Positions 1 through 8,854 of a stretch of 37,087 nucleotides of DNA are shown piece after piece. Each line of letters opens with the position of its first letter. Position 1 is the stretch's first letter. The notes beneath the pieces were generated by a model. It saw nothing but the letters and a program-made list of their open reading frames with translations. It searched no databases and was not told the origin of the DNA. Origin of the DNA: Furfurilactobacillus milii (GTDB taxonomy: Bacteria > Bacillota > Bacilli > Lactobacillales > Lactobacillaceae); assembly GCF_009863985.1 (NCBI RefSeq), contig NZ_WEZT01000005.1, positions 158,978 through 196,064 of the forward strand, in the 5' to 3' direction. The position numbers and the translations under genes were made by a program.

Positions 1-170
1 CCGGATACCTCGAATTGTTTGATTTGGTCGTTAAACATATTCTACCCGGTATGGGTTTATTTTTTTACTTTGTGTTGCATTTCAATTGTAAATTCGCCAG
101 TTTGAAAAATAGTCAGTAGGTTATCTGCCGATAAAGTTCTGTAAAAACTCTGCAACTGGCGTGAAGTGAT
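1..170. other. left-edge sequence, no assignable gene
   Basis: No complete gene is visible here. One plus-strand frame is open from the window edge (base 3) to a TAG at 117-119, 38 codons. It could be the tail of a gene starting outside the window, but I do not recognise the peptide, and it does not end like RpoD, which commonly precedes trmK in lactobacilli. A 70-codon minus-strand frame (57-269) has no recognisable domain and overlaps the trmK promoter and ribosome binding site, so I treat it as chance. Confidence 0.3.
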
Positions 171-179
171 TGGTATACT
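171..179 (+). promoter_or_regulatory. extended -10 promoter for trmK
   Basis: TGG followed by TATACT (174-179) is an extended -10 element about 90 bases before the trmK start. No good -35 box is seen, which is acceptable for an extended -10 promoter. It would drive trmK-nif3. Confidence 0.5.
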
Positions 180-267
180 GGTAGTAAAGATAGCGAATGC
201 ACCGGCGACGATTGTTACGTCATGAATCGCTTTTAGTTCTAATAATCGGTGCACAAGAGGAGGATAC

Positions 268-984
268 ATGGACGCGGATCATTTATCAAAACGATTGGCT
301 GCTGTGGCGGCCTACGTGCCTGCTAATTCACGCATGGCTGACATCGGCTCAGATCATGCTTACTTACCAGTTTATCTGGCCAAACGCCAACAAATTTCGT
401 ATGCGGTGGCAGGAGAGGTCGTTGACGGACCGTTTGAAAATGCCAAAACGGAGATTGCCAACCAGAATTTAACCGAGCGGATTGATGCACGTTTGGGAGA
501 CGGGGTTACGGTGCTTAAACCCGACGATAACATTGACACGATTGTCATTGCGGGGATGGGTGGCACACTGATCAGTGACATTCTGGAGCGTGGTTGGCAA
601 CAACTGACTGGCAACGAATTACTCGTGTTACAGCCGAACGTTGGTGAATATCATTTACGCAAATGGCTGGCCGCCCATGCCTATCAAATTACGGCTGAGC
701 AAATTTTAAAGGATGATGGGCACATTTATGAAATTATGGTGGCCCACAAGGTCAAGGAGCCGTTTACACTAAACGAACTAGATGCACGCTTTGGACACTT
801 TTTACGCGCTACTCCCAATGCTGCGTTTGTCGAAAAATGGCAACATGAGCAGCAACGGAACGCACACGTATTAGCGTCACTAAATCATGCGGCAAACGTA
901 CCCGTTGCTAAGCAACAGGAGTTGCAACGTGAACAGCAACTAATTGAGGAGGTTGTACAAAATGCAAGCACAAACCTTAATTGA
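268..984 (+). CDS. trmK: tRNA (adenine(22)-N1)-methyltransferase TrmK
   Basis: TrmK uses S-adenosylmethionine to methylate N1 of adenine 22 in the D-loop region of tRNAs. The 238-residue protein has the class I methyltransferase fold. MADIGSDHAYLPVYL (from about residue 24) is the SAM-binding motif I of this family, IVIAGMGGTLISDIL (about residues 92-106) is the conserved motif IV region, and LVLQPNVGEYHLRKWL follows. The C-terminal quarter is a charged, Gln/Glu-rich helical segment, as is usual for TrmK. The ATG is preceded by AAGAGGAGG at 5-6 bases. The 3' end overlaps nif3 by 23 bases, so the two are co-transcribed and probably translationally coupled, as in many Firmicutes where the pair lies downstream of rpoD. 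Confidence 0.95.
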   Translation: MDADHLSKRLAAVAAYVPANSRMADIGSDHAYLPVYLAKRQQISYAVAGEVVDGPFENAKTEIANQNLTERIDARLGDGVTVLKPDDNIDTIVIAGMGGTLISDILERGWQQLTGNELLVLQPNVGEYHLRKWLAAHAYQITAEQILKDDGHIYEIMVAHKVKEPFTLNELDARFGHFLRATPNAAFVEKWQHEQQRNAHVLASLNHAANVPVAKQQELQREQQLIEEVVQNASTNLN

Positions 985-1762
985 TCAATTTGAAAAGTTT
1001 GCACCACTTCGTTATCGCGAAGCCGGTGATCCAACTGGTTTTCAAATCGGTAGTCGACAGGCAGAAATTCATAAAGTTTTGGTGACTTTGGATGTTCGGC
1101 CCGAGGTTGTTGACGAAGCGATTGCCGAGCACGCTGATTTCATTTTTGCCCATCATCCAGTTATGTTTCGACCTGCTAAAAATCTGGATTTTGATGCAGA
1201 TCCACAGCTAGCGATGTATGGCAAAATTATTGCCAACCACATTACTGTGTACGCCGCTCATACCAACTTGGATAATGCTCCAGGCGGTATGAATGATTGG
1301 CTTGCTGAGCAATTGCAGCTGGAGCACGTTCAGTCATGGCTGCCTAATCCTGACGCGCCTGAGGTATCAATGGGTCGGGTCGGTGAGCTAGCAGAGCCGA
1401 TGTCAATGCAAACATTCGCTGAGTATTGCAAAACGCAATTTAAAATCGGTGGGTTGCGGTTGATTTCACATGAACCAACCAAACAGGTTAGCAAAGTTGC
1501 CATTTTAGGTGGTGACGGTGGCAAGTTCTTCCGTGAAGCGCAGGCAACGGGAGCCGATGTCTATGTTACGGGCGATGTTTACTACCATACTGGGCATGAC
1601 ATGCTGGCATCCGGTTTGTCTGTGGTGGACCCAGGACATCACATTGAAGCTGTTTGCATCCCCAAGTTGGCATCCATGTTCCGTCAGTGGTCTACACAAT
1701 ATCAATGGCATCTCGATGTCTTAGAATCAAAACCTAATACGGATCCCTTTACTTTTGTGTAA
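962..1762 (+). CDS. Nif3-like dinuclear metal-center protein (YqfO family)
   Basis: The 266-residue protein belongs to the Nif3/YqfO/DUF34 family. These proteins bind two metal ions in a toroidal hexamer, and their physiological substrate is not settled; a GTP cyclohydrolase-like role has been proposed. Metal-ligand motifs are visible: FAHHPVMF (about residue 62), AAHTNLDN (about residue 98), and the C-terminal VDPGHHIEA. The protein is short compared with Bacillus YqfO (about 370 residues) and lacks the PII-like insertion. A TTG 18 bases upstream also opens the frame, but GAGGAGG at 946-952 correctly positions the ATG at 962. It overlaps the end of trmK, its usual partner. Confidence 0.9.
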   Translation: MQAQTLIDQFEKFAPLRYREAGDPTGFQIGSRQAEIHKVLVTLDVRPEVVDEAIAEHADFIFAHHPVMFRPAKNLDFDADPQLAMYGKIIANHITVYAAHTNLDNAPGGMNDWLAEQLQLEHVQSWLPNPDAPEVSMGRVGELAEPMSMQTFAEYCKTQFKIGGLRLISHEPTKQVSKVAILGGDGGKFFREAQATGADVYVTGDVYYHTGHDMLASGLSVVDPGHHIEAVCIPKLASMFRQWSTQYQWHLDVLESKPNTDPFTFV

Positions 1763-1834
1763 GCGAGCCGAATCAGGTAGACTTATTTTGAAGTATGTTT
1801 GAACTTTATTTTAGAAAATAGGAGCGTGACAGTT

Positions 1835-3073
1835 GTGGCACAATATGAAACCTTGCTTTCGCGGTTTATCGGTTATGTAAAAGTCAATACGAGATCAGAT
1901 CCAGATTCGACAACCATTCCTTCTTCGCCTAGGGAAGTAAACTTTTTAAAGTCGATTGCTGAGGAGTTAACTGAGCTTGGACTATCGGATATCAAAACAG
2001 ATCCTAACAGTGGATACGTAACTGCTGTTCTGCCAGCTAATGATGACGGCAACACAGCACCAATTGGCTTTTTAGCACATATTGATACTGCGGATTTTAA
2101 TGCAGAAAATATTACACCCAACATTGTTAAGAACTATGATGGTAAATCAGACATTAAACTTAGGGATGATGGTCAGTGGACATTAAAGCCTAGCGAATTT
2201 CCAGCATTGCACAATTACACTGGTGACACATTAATTACAACTGACGGTACAACACTTTTGGGTGCTGACGATAAAGCTGGTGTGGCTGAAATTATGACGG
2301 CCATGGAGTACTTGCTTAATCATCCAGACGTTAAGCATGGTGAGATTCATGTTGGTTTTGGCCCGGATGAAGAAATCGGTACTGGTGCGGATCACTTTGA
2401 TGCTAAGGGTTTCGGCGTTAAGTATGCCTACACGGTGGATGGCGGCCCATTAGGTGAATTAGAATATGAGACGTTTAATGCTGCTCAGGCAGTCGTGACT
2501 ATTCAAGGGAAGGATGTTCACACGGCTACTGCTAAAGGCGTTATGCAAAATGCACTTCAAATTGGTATTGATTTCCATAATCAATTACCTGCAAGTGACC
2601 GTCCAGAAAATACTGAGGGTCGGGAAGGTTTCTTCCACCTGTACAAAATGACTGGGACTGTTGATCAAGCTCAGTTAACGTACATTATTCGTGATCACGA
2701 TCGTCAGAAGTTTGAAGACCGTAAACAACAAATGCGGGACATTGCTGATAAGCTCAATGCTACTTTGGATGAACCACGAGTGAAGTTGGTATTGACGGAC
2801 CAATATTACAATATGCGTGAAGTGCTTGAAAAGGATATGACACCGGTTGAACTGGCTAAAAAAGCCATGACTGATTTAAATATCAAACCTGTTATTTACC
2901 CGGTTCGTGGTGGAACAGATGGCTCCAAGATTTCATTCATGGGTGTGCCAACGCCGAATCTGTTTGCTGGTGGTGAGAACATGCACAGCCGTTATGAATA
3001 TGTTTCTCTGCAGACTATGGAACGTGCTGTTGATGTGATCTTGAAGATTACTGAACTCAATCGGCAGGCTTAA
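1835..3073 (+). CDS. pepT: peptidase T (tripeptide aminopeptidase)
   Basis: PepT is a cytoplasmic M20B metallopeptidase that releases the N-terminal residue of tripeptides, part of peptide-based nitrogen nutrition in lactic acid bacteria. The dinuclear zinc site motifs are all present: [22 protein letters not shown] (metal-bridging Asp), [13 protein letters not shown] (catalytic and ligand Glu), [14 protein letters not shown] and the terminal [13 protein letters not shown]. With the GTG at 1835 the protein has 412 residues, normal for PepT, and AGGAG at 1820-1824 sits 10 bases before it. A TTG at 1799 in the same frame would add 12 residues and lacks a ribosome binding site. It lies 72 bases after nif3 and is followed by a strong terminator. 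Confidence 0.95.
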   Translation: MAQYETLLSRFIGYVKVNTRSDPDSTTIPSSPREVNFLKSIAEELTELGLSDIKTDPNSGYVTAVLPANDDGNTAPIGFLAHIDTADFNAENITPNIVKNYDGKSDIKLRDDGQWTLKPSEFPALHNYTGDTLITTDGTTLLGADDKAGVAEIMTAMEYLLNHPDVKHGEIHVGFGPDEEIGTGADHFDAKGFGVKYAYTVDGGPLGELEYETFNAAQAVVTIQGKDVHTATAKGVMQNALQIGIDFHNQLPASDRPENTEGREGFFHLYKMTGTVDQAQLTYIIRDHDRQKFEDRKQQMRDIADKLNATLDEPRVKLVLTDQYYNMREVLEKDMTPVELAKKAMTDLNIKPVIYPVRGGTDGSKISFMGVPTPNLFAGGENMHSRYEYVSLQTMERAVDVILKITELNRQA

Positions 3074-3101
3074 CAAGCGATAACCAGTATTTGTAATACA
3101 A

Positions 3102-3146
3102 AATAAAAACGACCCCAACAGACACATCTGTTAGGATCGTTTTTAT
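3102..3146. terminator. bidirectional terminator between pepT and the DUF2929 gene
   Basis: AACAGA pairs with TCTGTT around a CACA loop, extended by AAAAACGA..CC against GG.TCGTTTTT with one mismatch. There is a T tract on each side, so it can end pepT (+) and the convergent small gene (-). Confidence 0.85.
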
Positions 3147-3188
3147 TATCTATCGTGTGCGATGCTGGTTAGCAACCTGCGACAACGA

Positions 3189-3389
3189 TTATGATTGACT
3201 TGCTTCATCAGCATTAGCCGCTGGTTTGTCGGCCATCACGTGTGTTGCGACTGAAGTCACAAGGCAGACGATGGCGGCAACGATGCCAATTTCAAAAACG
3301 TTATATTGCAACAATTCTAGTTGTCCACCAATATAACCAATGACCTCGCCCCAGATGAAGCCCCAAAAGATTACAGTTAAGTAACGCAT
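3189..3389 (-). CDS. small two-helix membrane protein, DUF2929 (YjzD-like)
   Basis: This 66-residue protein begins MRYLTVIFWGFIWGEVIGYIGGQ and has two hydrophobic helices (about residues 3-20 and 29-48) with a short polar tail. Length, the MRY start and the aromatic first helix match the DUF2929/YjzD family of Firmicutes, whose function is unknown. I chose the ATG at 3389 because a near-perfect AAAGGTGGT (3396-3404) precedes it. A TTG or ATG further upstream would place the ribosome binding site inside the gene. It stands alone, convergent to pepT and divergent from dnaE. Confidence 0.8.
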   Translation of the reverse strand: MRYLTVIFWGFIWGEVIGYIGGQLELLQYNVFEIGIVAAIVCLVTSVATHVMADKPAANADEASQS

Positions 3390-3484
3390 ATTGTGACCAC
3401 CTTTCATATCAATAGTAGTTTAACACTCTGACTACTGATTTCAATAAACTTTCATTCGCGAATACGGATAATTTTGGCGGGTTT

Positions 3485-3493
3485 TGTTATAAT
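3485..3493 (+). promoter_or_regulatory. extended -10 promoter for dnaE
   Basis: TGT followed by a perfect TATAAT (3488-3493) gives an extended -10. Transcription would start near base 3500, leaving a leader of about 58 bases before the chosen dnaE start. Confidence 0.7.
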
Positions 3494-3557
3494 ATGAAAG
3501 ACGAACAAACGTTTGAATATGAAACTTAATCGATTATTCAATGAAAGGGGGATGCTT

Positions 3558-6500
3558 GTGTCTTCGGAGACTGAAATTGAGGCAGCAGCGGTACCGTTAT
3601 CTCGCGAAATAAATGGTCTAGTGCCATTATCCGTTATCAGTAGTTATAGTCTATTGCAAAGTCCAACAAGAGTTACAGAACTCGTGCAAACGGCAAAGCA
3701 GCGAGGGTATCAGGCAGTTGCACTGACTGACATTAATGTGTTGTATGGCGTTGTTGATTTTTTTAATGCTGCGCGAAAAGCTGGCATCAAACCGTTAATC
3801 GGGCTGACCATCGAACTAACCGGCGAGGTCACTGAGCCAGCCACCAATGACCAGACGATGCCAGCCACAAAGCAGAATGCACTGCCAACATTCCCATTAA
3901 CTTTGATTGCTAAAAATGAACATGGCTATCAAAATCTAATTCAAATTTCGTCGGCAAAGATGACCCGCGAAGAACGTGATCCATTAAAAATTGACGACAT
4001 CAGCGATTGGTTGTCAGACTTAGTCATTATTAATGGCTTACAAAGTGAAATTGGCCGACTAGCCAGTACGGGACAACAAAACGTGGCTGCGCAACTCATG
4101 GCACGACTGCAAAAAATTGCCAATGACACCGTATATCTTGGTGTGAGTGATCAACAATCAAGAGCGACAATTGACACGCTTCAACAATTTGCAGATCAGA
4201 ATCATTGTCGATTGGTGGCTGTCAACGACGTTCGCTATTTGAACCCTGATGATAGTTTTAAGACTAGTGTGATGACGTCGATTAGTAGTGGTGAACAAAT
4301 CACTAATTTAGGAGCGGTAAGCCAACAGACAGGTCCTTGGTATCTTCGTGAGGCTGTGCCGCTAGCCAATCACTATCATGAATTGGGACTTGATGAGGCC
4401 GTTCGGGAAACGAGTCAAATTGCTAACATCGCAACGGTTGACTTCACGTTTCAAGCCCCACAATTACCACATTTCAAGACGCCCAATCATGAACCAACGG
4501 CAGATTATTTGCGACAACTTTGTGCCGCGGGTTTGACCAAACGGTTAGGCGAAGATAATCCACTGGCGGATCGATATCAACAAAGGTTGACCCACGAGTT
4601 GACCGTTATTCATCAGCTAGGCTTTGACGATTATTTTCTAATTGTCTGGGACGTAATGAACTATGCTCATGAACATCACATTACTACCGGTCCTGGTCGT
4701 GGCTCGGCGGCTGGATCCTTGGTTGCTTATGTACTAGTCATTACAGAAGTTGATCCGTTAACCTATGATCTACTTTTTGAACGGTTTTTGAATGATCAGC
4801 GAGCTCAGATGCCCGATATTGATTTGGATATTCCAGACGACAAACGTGATGAACTGTTGCTGTATGTGCGTGATCGATATGGCGCCGATAAGGTTGGCCA
4901 AATTATTACGTTTGGTACCCTTGGTGCTAAGCAGGTCATTCGTGACGTTGGCCGTGTATTTGGTTTGTCCGCATTTCAAATGGCCGAATGGAGCCGGACG
5001 ATTCCTGGCGGTTTAGGTGTGACGTTGGCCAGCGCACAACGTGGTTCACAGCCATTACGTAATCTAATCGCGGACAGTGGTGTCAACTCGTTACTGTTTG
5101 AAACAGCCATGGCGTTGGAAGGCTTGCCACGGCACACGTCGACGCATGCTGCCGGTGTTGTCTTAAGTGATCAGCCATTAACGGATATTGTCCCGGTTCA
5201 ATCAGGTTCTGAAGGCCTACTCGTAGCCCAATTCCCTAAAAATACCGTTGAGGCACTTGGACTGCTTAAGATGGATTTTCTTGGACTCCGCAATTTAACT
5301 ATTTTAGCAAATACATTATCAGAGATTGAGACAACGACGGGCAAGAAGCTTCAAGTTAACGATATTCCGTTGAACGACAGTGCCACACTGGCCTTGTTTC
5401 AAAAAGGCGATACAAATGGTGTCTTTCAGTTTGAATCAAGCGGCATTAAAAATGTCTTGCGTCAATTGCATCCGGAAACCTTTGAATTGGTAGTCGCGGT
5501 TAACGCACTTTATCGACCTGGACCGATGGAAAACATCGATCACTTCATTGCCCGTAAAAAGGGCAAGGAACCAGTCACGTATCCGGCCCAGGCGTTGGAA
5601 CCAATTTTGGGACCAACATTTGGCATCATTGTTTATCAAGAGCAGGTCATGCGAGTCGCCTCAGTTATGGGCGGTTTCTCATTGGGCAAGGCCGATATTC
5701 TTCGCCGTGCCATGAGTAAAAAAGATCATCATAAGATTGATGCACTACGTACCGAGTTTATTGAGGGTGCGGTGGCTAATAAATTTACGCAAGCCGTTGC
5801 TGTTCAGGTCTATGACTATATTGAAAATTTTGCATCTTATGGTTTTAACCGATCACATGCCGTTGCCTACAGCAAAATGGCGTTTGAACTCGCTTATCTA
5901 AAAGTGCATCATCCGGGTGCCTTTTTTACAGCACTACTTAATTCTGTGCTGGGCAATCCAACAAAAACGAAATTATATTTGTTAGAGGCAAAACAGCATG
6001 GCGTCAACGTAGCAGCGCCCAACGTTAACGTTAGTCAGACGGGATTCTCACTGGTAAACGGGCAAATCGTTTTTGGACTTAGTGACATTAAAGGTGTGCG
6101 TCGAGATTTTGTTGCCAATATCTTGGCATTGCGGCAAAAAGACGGTGCATTTAAAGACTTAGAAACATTTGTCAATGCTATTGAACCACAGTTTCGGAAA
6201 ACGGACGTCTTAACTGCCATGATCTATGCTGGTAGTTTTGACAGTTTTGGCTTAAACAGAGCTGAGCTGTTGGACCTGTTGCCACGTGTGATTTCTGGTG
6301 TCCAGGTCAGTATCGATCTGTTCGAATCCAACTTGGGGCTTAAACCTAAGGTTGAGCACCGCCATGATTTGTCGTTGAAAGAAAAATTAAGTCATGAGGC
6401 CGAAGTACTTGGCGCTTATGTATCTGGTCACCCGGTAGAACAGTACACAGGGCTCAGCCAACAACTGAATGCAACACCAGTTGTCGATGTTGCGGTTGGC

Positions 6501-7103
6501 CAGGTGACAACCGTTATTCTGTACACGAGCCGGATTCGTGAAATAAGAACTAAAAAGGGTGACCGAATGGCGTTTGTCAGCGGGAATGATCCATCTGGTG
6601 AATTGTCGATCACCGTCTTCCCACGACTTTATAAAGAAGTTAGCGAATGGTTAGCGCCAGAGCAGGTCGTCGTTGTGACCGGTAAAATTGATACGGGTCG
6701 CCAACTGGAGATCGTAGCGGATCGGCTTCAATTGGCCAAAACAGTTCAGGAGCAAGGCGCGCATCAGCAATCGCGTCAAAATGCGCAACTGAATGATGAA
6801 TCCAATACGCGGTCGAATCATCCTACTCAAGCAGCAACGAGGCCACAAGCGCAATCTGCGCCAATTGGCACTTGGTATTTACAACTGACGGAGGCAAACA
6901 TCGCTGCAGGCGCAGAGAACGACTTTCGTCAGCAAATGGGCAGCCTACGTGGAAATAATCCGGTAATTTTGCATAATCAAGTTGATAACCGGACAGTTAA
7001 GCTGGCTTCAGCATTTAATTTAGCGGCCACGACACAAGCTCGAAATCAATTGGTCGGGATTTTTGGTGACGGTAATGTCGTTTTTCGGCGAAATCAGACA
7101 TAA
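3558..7103 (+). CDS. dnaE: DNA polymerase III alpha subunit DnaE
   Basis: This is the error-prone DnaE replicative polymerase of Firmicutes, thought to extend RNA primers on the lagging strand before handing over to PolC. Order of domains: a degenerate PHP domain (first 300 or so residues), the catalytic palm with GPGRGSAAGSLVAYVL and the metal-binding PDIDLDIPD, the motifs NALYRPGPME and GIIVYQEQVMRVA, then an OB fold (VTTVILYTSRIREIRTKKG). The PHP start reads PLSVISSYSLL where active enzymes and Bacillus DnaE have His residues, so proofreading or phosphatase activity from this domain is unlikely. AAAGGGGG (3544-3551) touches the ATG at 3552 but is 6 bases from the GTG at 3558, so I prefer the GTG (1181 residues). 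An ATG at 3519 is a less likely alternative. Its direct neighbour is pyk, without pfkA. Confidence 0.95.
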   Translation: MSSETEIEAAAVPLSREINGLVPLSVISSYSLLQSPTRVTELVQTAKQRGYQAVALTDINVLYGVVDFFNAARKAGIKPLIGLTIELTGEVTEPATNDQTMPATKQNALPTFPLTLIAKNEHGYQNLIQISSAKMTREERDPLKIDDISDWLSDLVIINGLQSEIGRLASTGQQNVAAQLMARLQKIANDTVYLGVSDQQSRATIDTLQQFADQNHCRLVAVNDVRYLNPDDSFKTSVMTSISSGEQITNLGAVSQQTGPWYLREAVPLANHYHELGLDEAVRETSQIANIATVDFTFQAPQLPHFKTPNHEPTADYLRQLCAAGLTKRLGEDNPLADRYQQRLTHELTVIHQLGFDDYFLIVWDVMNYAHEHHITTGPGRGSAAGSLVAYVLVITEVDPLTYDLLFERFLNDQRAQMPDIDLDIPDDKRDELLLYVRDRYGADKVGQIITFGTLGAKQVIRDVGRVFGLSAFQMAEWSRTIPGGLGVTLASAQRGSQPLRNLIADSGVNSLLFETAMALEGLPRHTSTHAAGVVLSDQPLTDIVPVQSGSEGLLVAQFPKNTVEALGLLKMDFLGLRNLTILANTLSEIETTTGKKLQVNDIPLNDSATLALFQKGDTNGVFQFESSGIKNVLRQLHPETFELVVAVNALYRPGPMENIDHFIARKKGKEPVTYPAQALEPILGPTFGIIVYQEQVMRVASVMGGFSLGKADILRRAMSKKDHHKIDALRTEFIEGAVANKFTQAVAVQVYDYIENFASYGFNRSHAVAYSKMAFELAYLKVHHPGAFFTALLNSVLGNPTKTKLYLLEAKQHGVNVAAPNVNVSQTGFSLVNGQIVFGLSDIKGVRRDFVANILALRQKDGAFKDLETFVNAIEPQFRKTDVLTAMIYAGSFDSFGLNRAELLDLLPRVISGVQVSIDLFESNLGLKPKVEHRHDLSLKEKLSHEAEVLGAYVSGHPVEQYTGLSQQLNATPVVDVAVGQVTTVILYTSRIREIRTKKGDRMAFVSGNDPSGELSITVFPRLYKEVSEWLAPEQVVVVTGKIDTGRQLEIVADRLQLAKTVQEQGAHQQSRQNAQLNDESNTRSNHPTQAATRPQAQSAPIGTWYLQLTEANIAAGAENDFRQQMGSLRGNNPVILHNQVDNRTVKLASAFNLAATTQARNQLVGIFGDGNVVFRRNQT

Positions 7104-7145
7104 ATGTTTAAACTGTCTTCAACAAAATTGAAAAACCAATGTGGG

Positions 7146-7177
7146 TTTTCATGAATATTTATGAAAACTCATGAAAA
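7146..7177. promoter_or_regulatory. palindrome plus third half-site upstream of the pyk promoter
   Basis: TTTTCAT (7146-7152) and ATGAAAA (7161-7167) form a 22-bp near-perfect palindrome (10 of 11 positions per arm), followed at 7171-7177 by a second direct copy of ATGAAAA. It ends just upstream of the likely -35 box, a position suited to an activator or repressor. The left arm also pairs with TGAAAAACC upstream, so a weak dnaE terminator is an alternative reading. Confidence 0.4.
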
Positions 7178-7179
7178 GA

Positions 7180-7209
7180 GCGACAACCACATTTTAAAAG
7201 TGTTAAACT
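7180..7209 (+). promoter_or_regulatory. pyk promoter
   Basis: GCGACA (7180-7185) as -35 lies 18 bases before TAAACT (7204-7209), which is preceded by TGT, making an extended -10. The leader of about 75 bases contains the small hairpin GCCAC-TCT-GTGGC (7248-7260) just ahead of the ribosome binding site. Confidence 0.55.
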
Positions 7210-7287
7210 AATATCGTATTTAAGGGAACAATAACGTTCTCAAAAAAGCCACTCTGTGGCACAAACTCAAAGGGAGAGATTTTTGTT

Positions 7288-8709
7288 ATGAAAAAAACTA
7301 AAATCGTTAGCACGCTTGGACCAGCCAGCTCAGACGTTGATACGATCGTTAAGCTGATTGAAGCAGGCGCCAACGTTTTCCGTTTTAACTTTTCTCACGG
7401 AGATCATGAAGAACACCTTGGCCGTTTAAACAACGTCCATGAAGCTGAAAAGATTACTGGCAAGACTGTTGGTATCATGCTTGATACTAAGGGTGCTGAA
7501 ATCCGGACAACGGTTCAAAAAGATGGCAAGATCGAATATAAGACTGGTGATAAGGTTCGTATCTCAATGGACGACTCCATTGAAGGTACACACGACAAGA
7601 TTGCCGTTACTTACCCTGGCTTATACGATGATGTTCATGTTGGTGGTCACGTACTGTTTGACGATGGTTTGATCGACATGAAGATTGACGAAAAAGACGA
7701 TGCTAACAAAGAATTAGTAACCACTGTTCAAAACAATGGGATGCTCGGTTCTCGTAAGGGTGTTAACGCACCTGGTGTTTCCATCAACTTGCCTGGGATC
7801 ACTGAAAAGGATTCCTCAGACATTCGTTTTGGTTTGGATCATGAAATCAACTTCATCGCCGCTTCATTTGTACGTAAAGCGCAAGATGTTCTGGACATTC
7901 GTGCTCTGCTTGAAGAAAAGAACATGCAACATGTTCAAATCTTCCCTAAGATCGAATCTCAAGAAGGTATCGACAACTTCGACGAAATTCTTGAAGTCTC
8001 AGATGGTTTGATGGTTGCCCGTGGTGACATGGGTGTTGAAATTCCTGCTGAAAATGTGCCATTGGTACAGAAGGAATTGATCCGTCGTTGTAACGAATTG
8101 GGCAAGCCAGTTATCACTGCTACCCAAATGTTGGATTCAATGCAAGAAAACCCACGTCCTACACGTGCCGAAGCATCTGACGTTGCTAACGCCGTATTTG
8201 ATGGTACTGACGCAACCATGTTATCTGGTGAATCTGCTAACGGTGACTACCCAGTAGAATCTGTTGCAACGATGAACCGGATCGACATCAAGGCTGAAAA
8301 TGACTTGAGTGTTGATGGTCACGCTGTTCACAACTTCGATACTTCAGATGTTACAGAAGCCGTTGCTGCTGCTGTTGCCCGTACCGCAAGTAACTTGCAC
8401 GTTAAGACAATCGTTGCTGCTACTGCTTCAGGTCACACTGCACGGATGATCAGCAAGTACCGTCCAAACGCCGACATCCTTGCCGTTACGTTTGACGAAC
8501 GCACTCAACGCGGTTTGATGATCAACTGGGGTGTTTACCCAGTTATCGATACTGCCCCAGCAAGCACTGATGACATGTTCGCATTAGCTAAGAAACGTGT
8601 TGTTGAAGAAGGCTTAGCTGAAAAGGGTGACACGATCTTAGTTACTGCCGGTGTACCAGTTGGTACAAAGGGTACAACTAACATCATGCGTGTTATGCGG
8701 ATCGACTAA
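7288..8709 (+). CDS. pyk: pyruvate kinase, short form
   Basis: Pyruvate kinase transfers phosphate from phosphoenolpyruvate to ADP in the last step of glycolysis. Visible motifs are KIVSTLGPAS, FRFNFSHGDHEEH (about residue 32), IFPKIESQEGIDNFDE with the catalytic Lys, GDMGVEIPAENVP and the signature ITATQMLDSM. The protein has 473 residues and ends at the normal C-domain. The roughly 110-residue PEP-utiliser-like extension found in Bacillus and many homofermentative lactobacilli (about 585-590 residues) is missing. AGGGAGAG at 7271-7278 precedes the ATG. Codons are strongly biased toward the set used in highly expressed genes. pfkA, the usual upstream partner, is absent, which fits a phosphoketolase pathway. 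Confidence 0.97.
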   Translation: MKKTKIVSTLGPASSDVDTIVKLIEAGANVFRFNFSHGDHEEHLGRLNNVHEAEKITGKTVGIMLDTKGAEIRTTVQKDGKIEYKTGDKVRISMDDSIEGTHDKIAVTYPGLYDDVHVGGHVLFDDGLIDMKIDEKDDANKELVTTVQNNGMLGSRKGVNAPGVSINLPGITEKDSSDIRFGLDHEINFIAASFVRKAQDVLDIRALLEEKNMQHVQIFPKIESQEGIDNFDEILEVSDGLMVARGDMGVEIPAENVPLVQKELIRRCNELGKPVITATQMLDSMQENPRPTRAEASDVANAVFDGTDATMLSGESANGDYPVESVATMNRIDIKAENDLSVDGHAVHNFDTSDVTEAVAAAVARTASNLHVKTIVAATASGHTARMISKYRPNADILAVTFDERTQRGLMINWGVYPVIDTAPASTDDMFALAKKRVVEEGLAEKGDTILVTAGVPVGTKGTTNIMRVMRID

Positions 8710-8728
8710 TTTTAAAATGAATTCGTTT

Positions 8729-8763
8729 AAGGCTGCTGACGTTTGTCGGCGGCCTTTTTCTTT
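8729..8763 (+). terminator. pyk terminator
   Basis: AAGGCTGCTGAC (8729-8740) pairs with GTCGGCGGCCTT (8745-8756), using two G-U pairs around a GTTT loop, followed by a T-rich run. Confidence 0.9.
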
Positions 8764-8812
8764 CTTAAATTGCAGGTCTTTCTGGGCGGATGTCGCTTGC
8801 AATTAAGCTTTC

Positions 8813-8821
8813 TGCTATAAT
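8813..8821 (+). promoter_or_regulatory. extended -10 promoter for the cvfB-xerD-scp cluster
   Basis: TGC followed by a perfect TATAAT (8816-8821), about 34 bases before the cvfB start. It is the only clear promoter seen ahead of the colinear genes up to rluB. Confidence 0.7.
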
Positions 8822-8854
8822 AGACAAAATGAAATTACCGATTTGGAGGCAGTT

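Noticed and set aside
57-269. 70-codon minus-strand frame at the left edge
   Set aside because: No recognisable domain, and it overlaps the trmK promoter and ribosome binding site; typical chance frame.
7226-7239. GAAC-N6-GTTC in the pyk leader as a LexA (SOS) box
   Set aside because: The Gram-positive LexA box needs a four-base spacer between GAAC and GTTC; here it is six.
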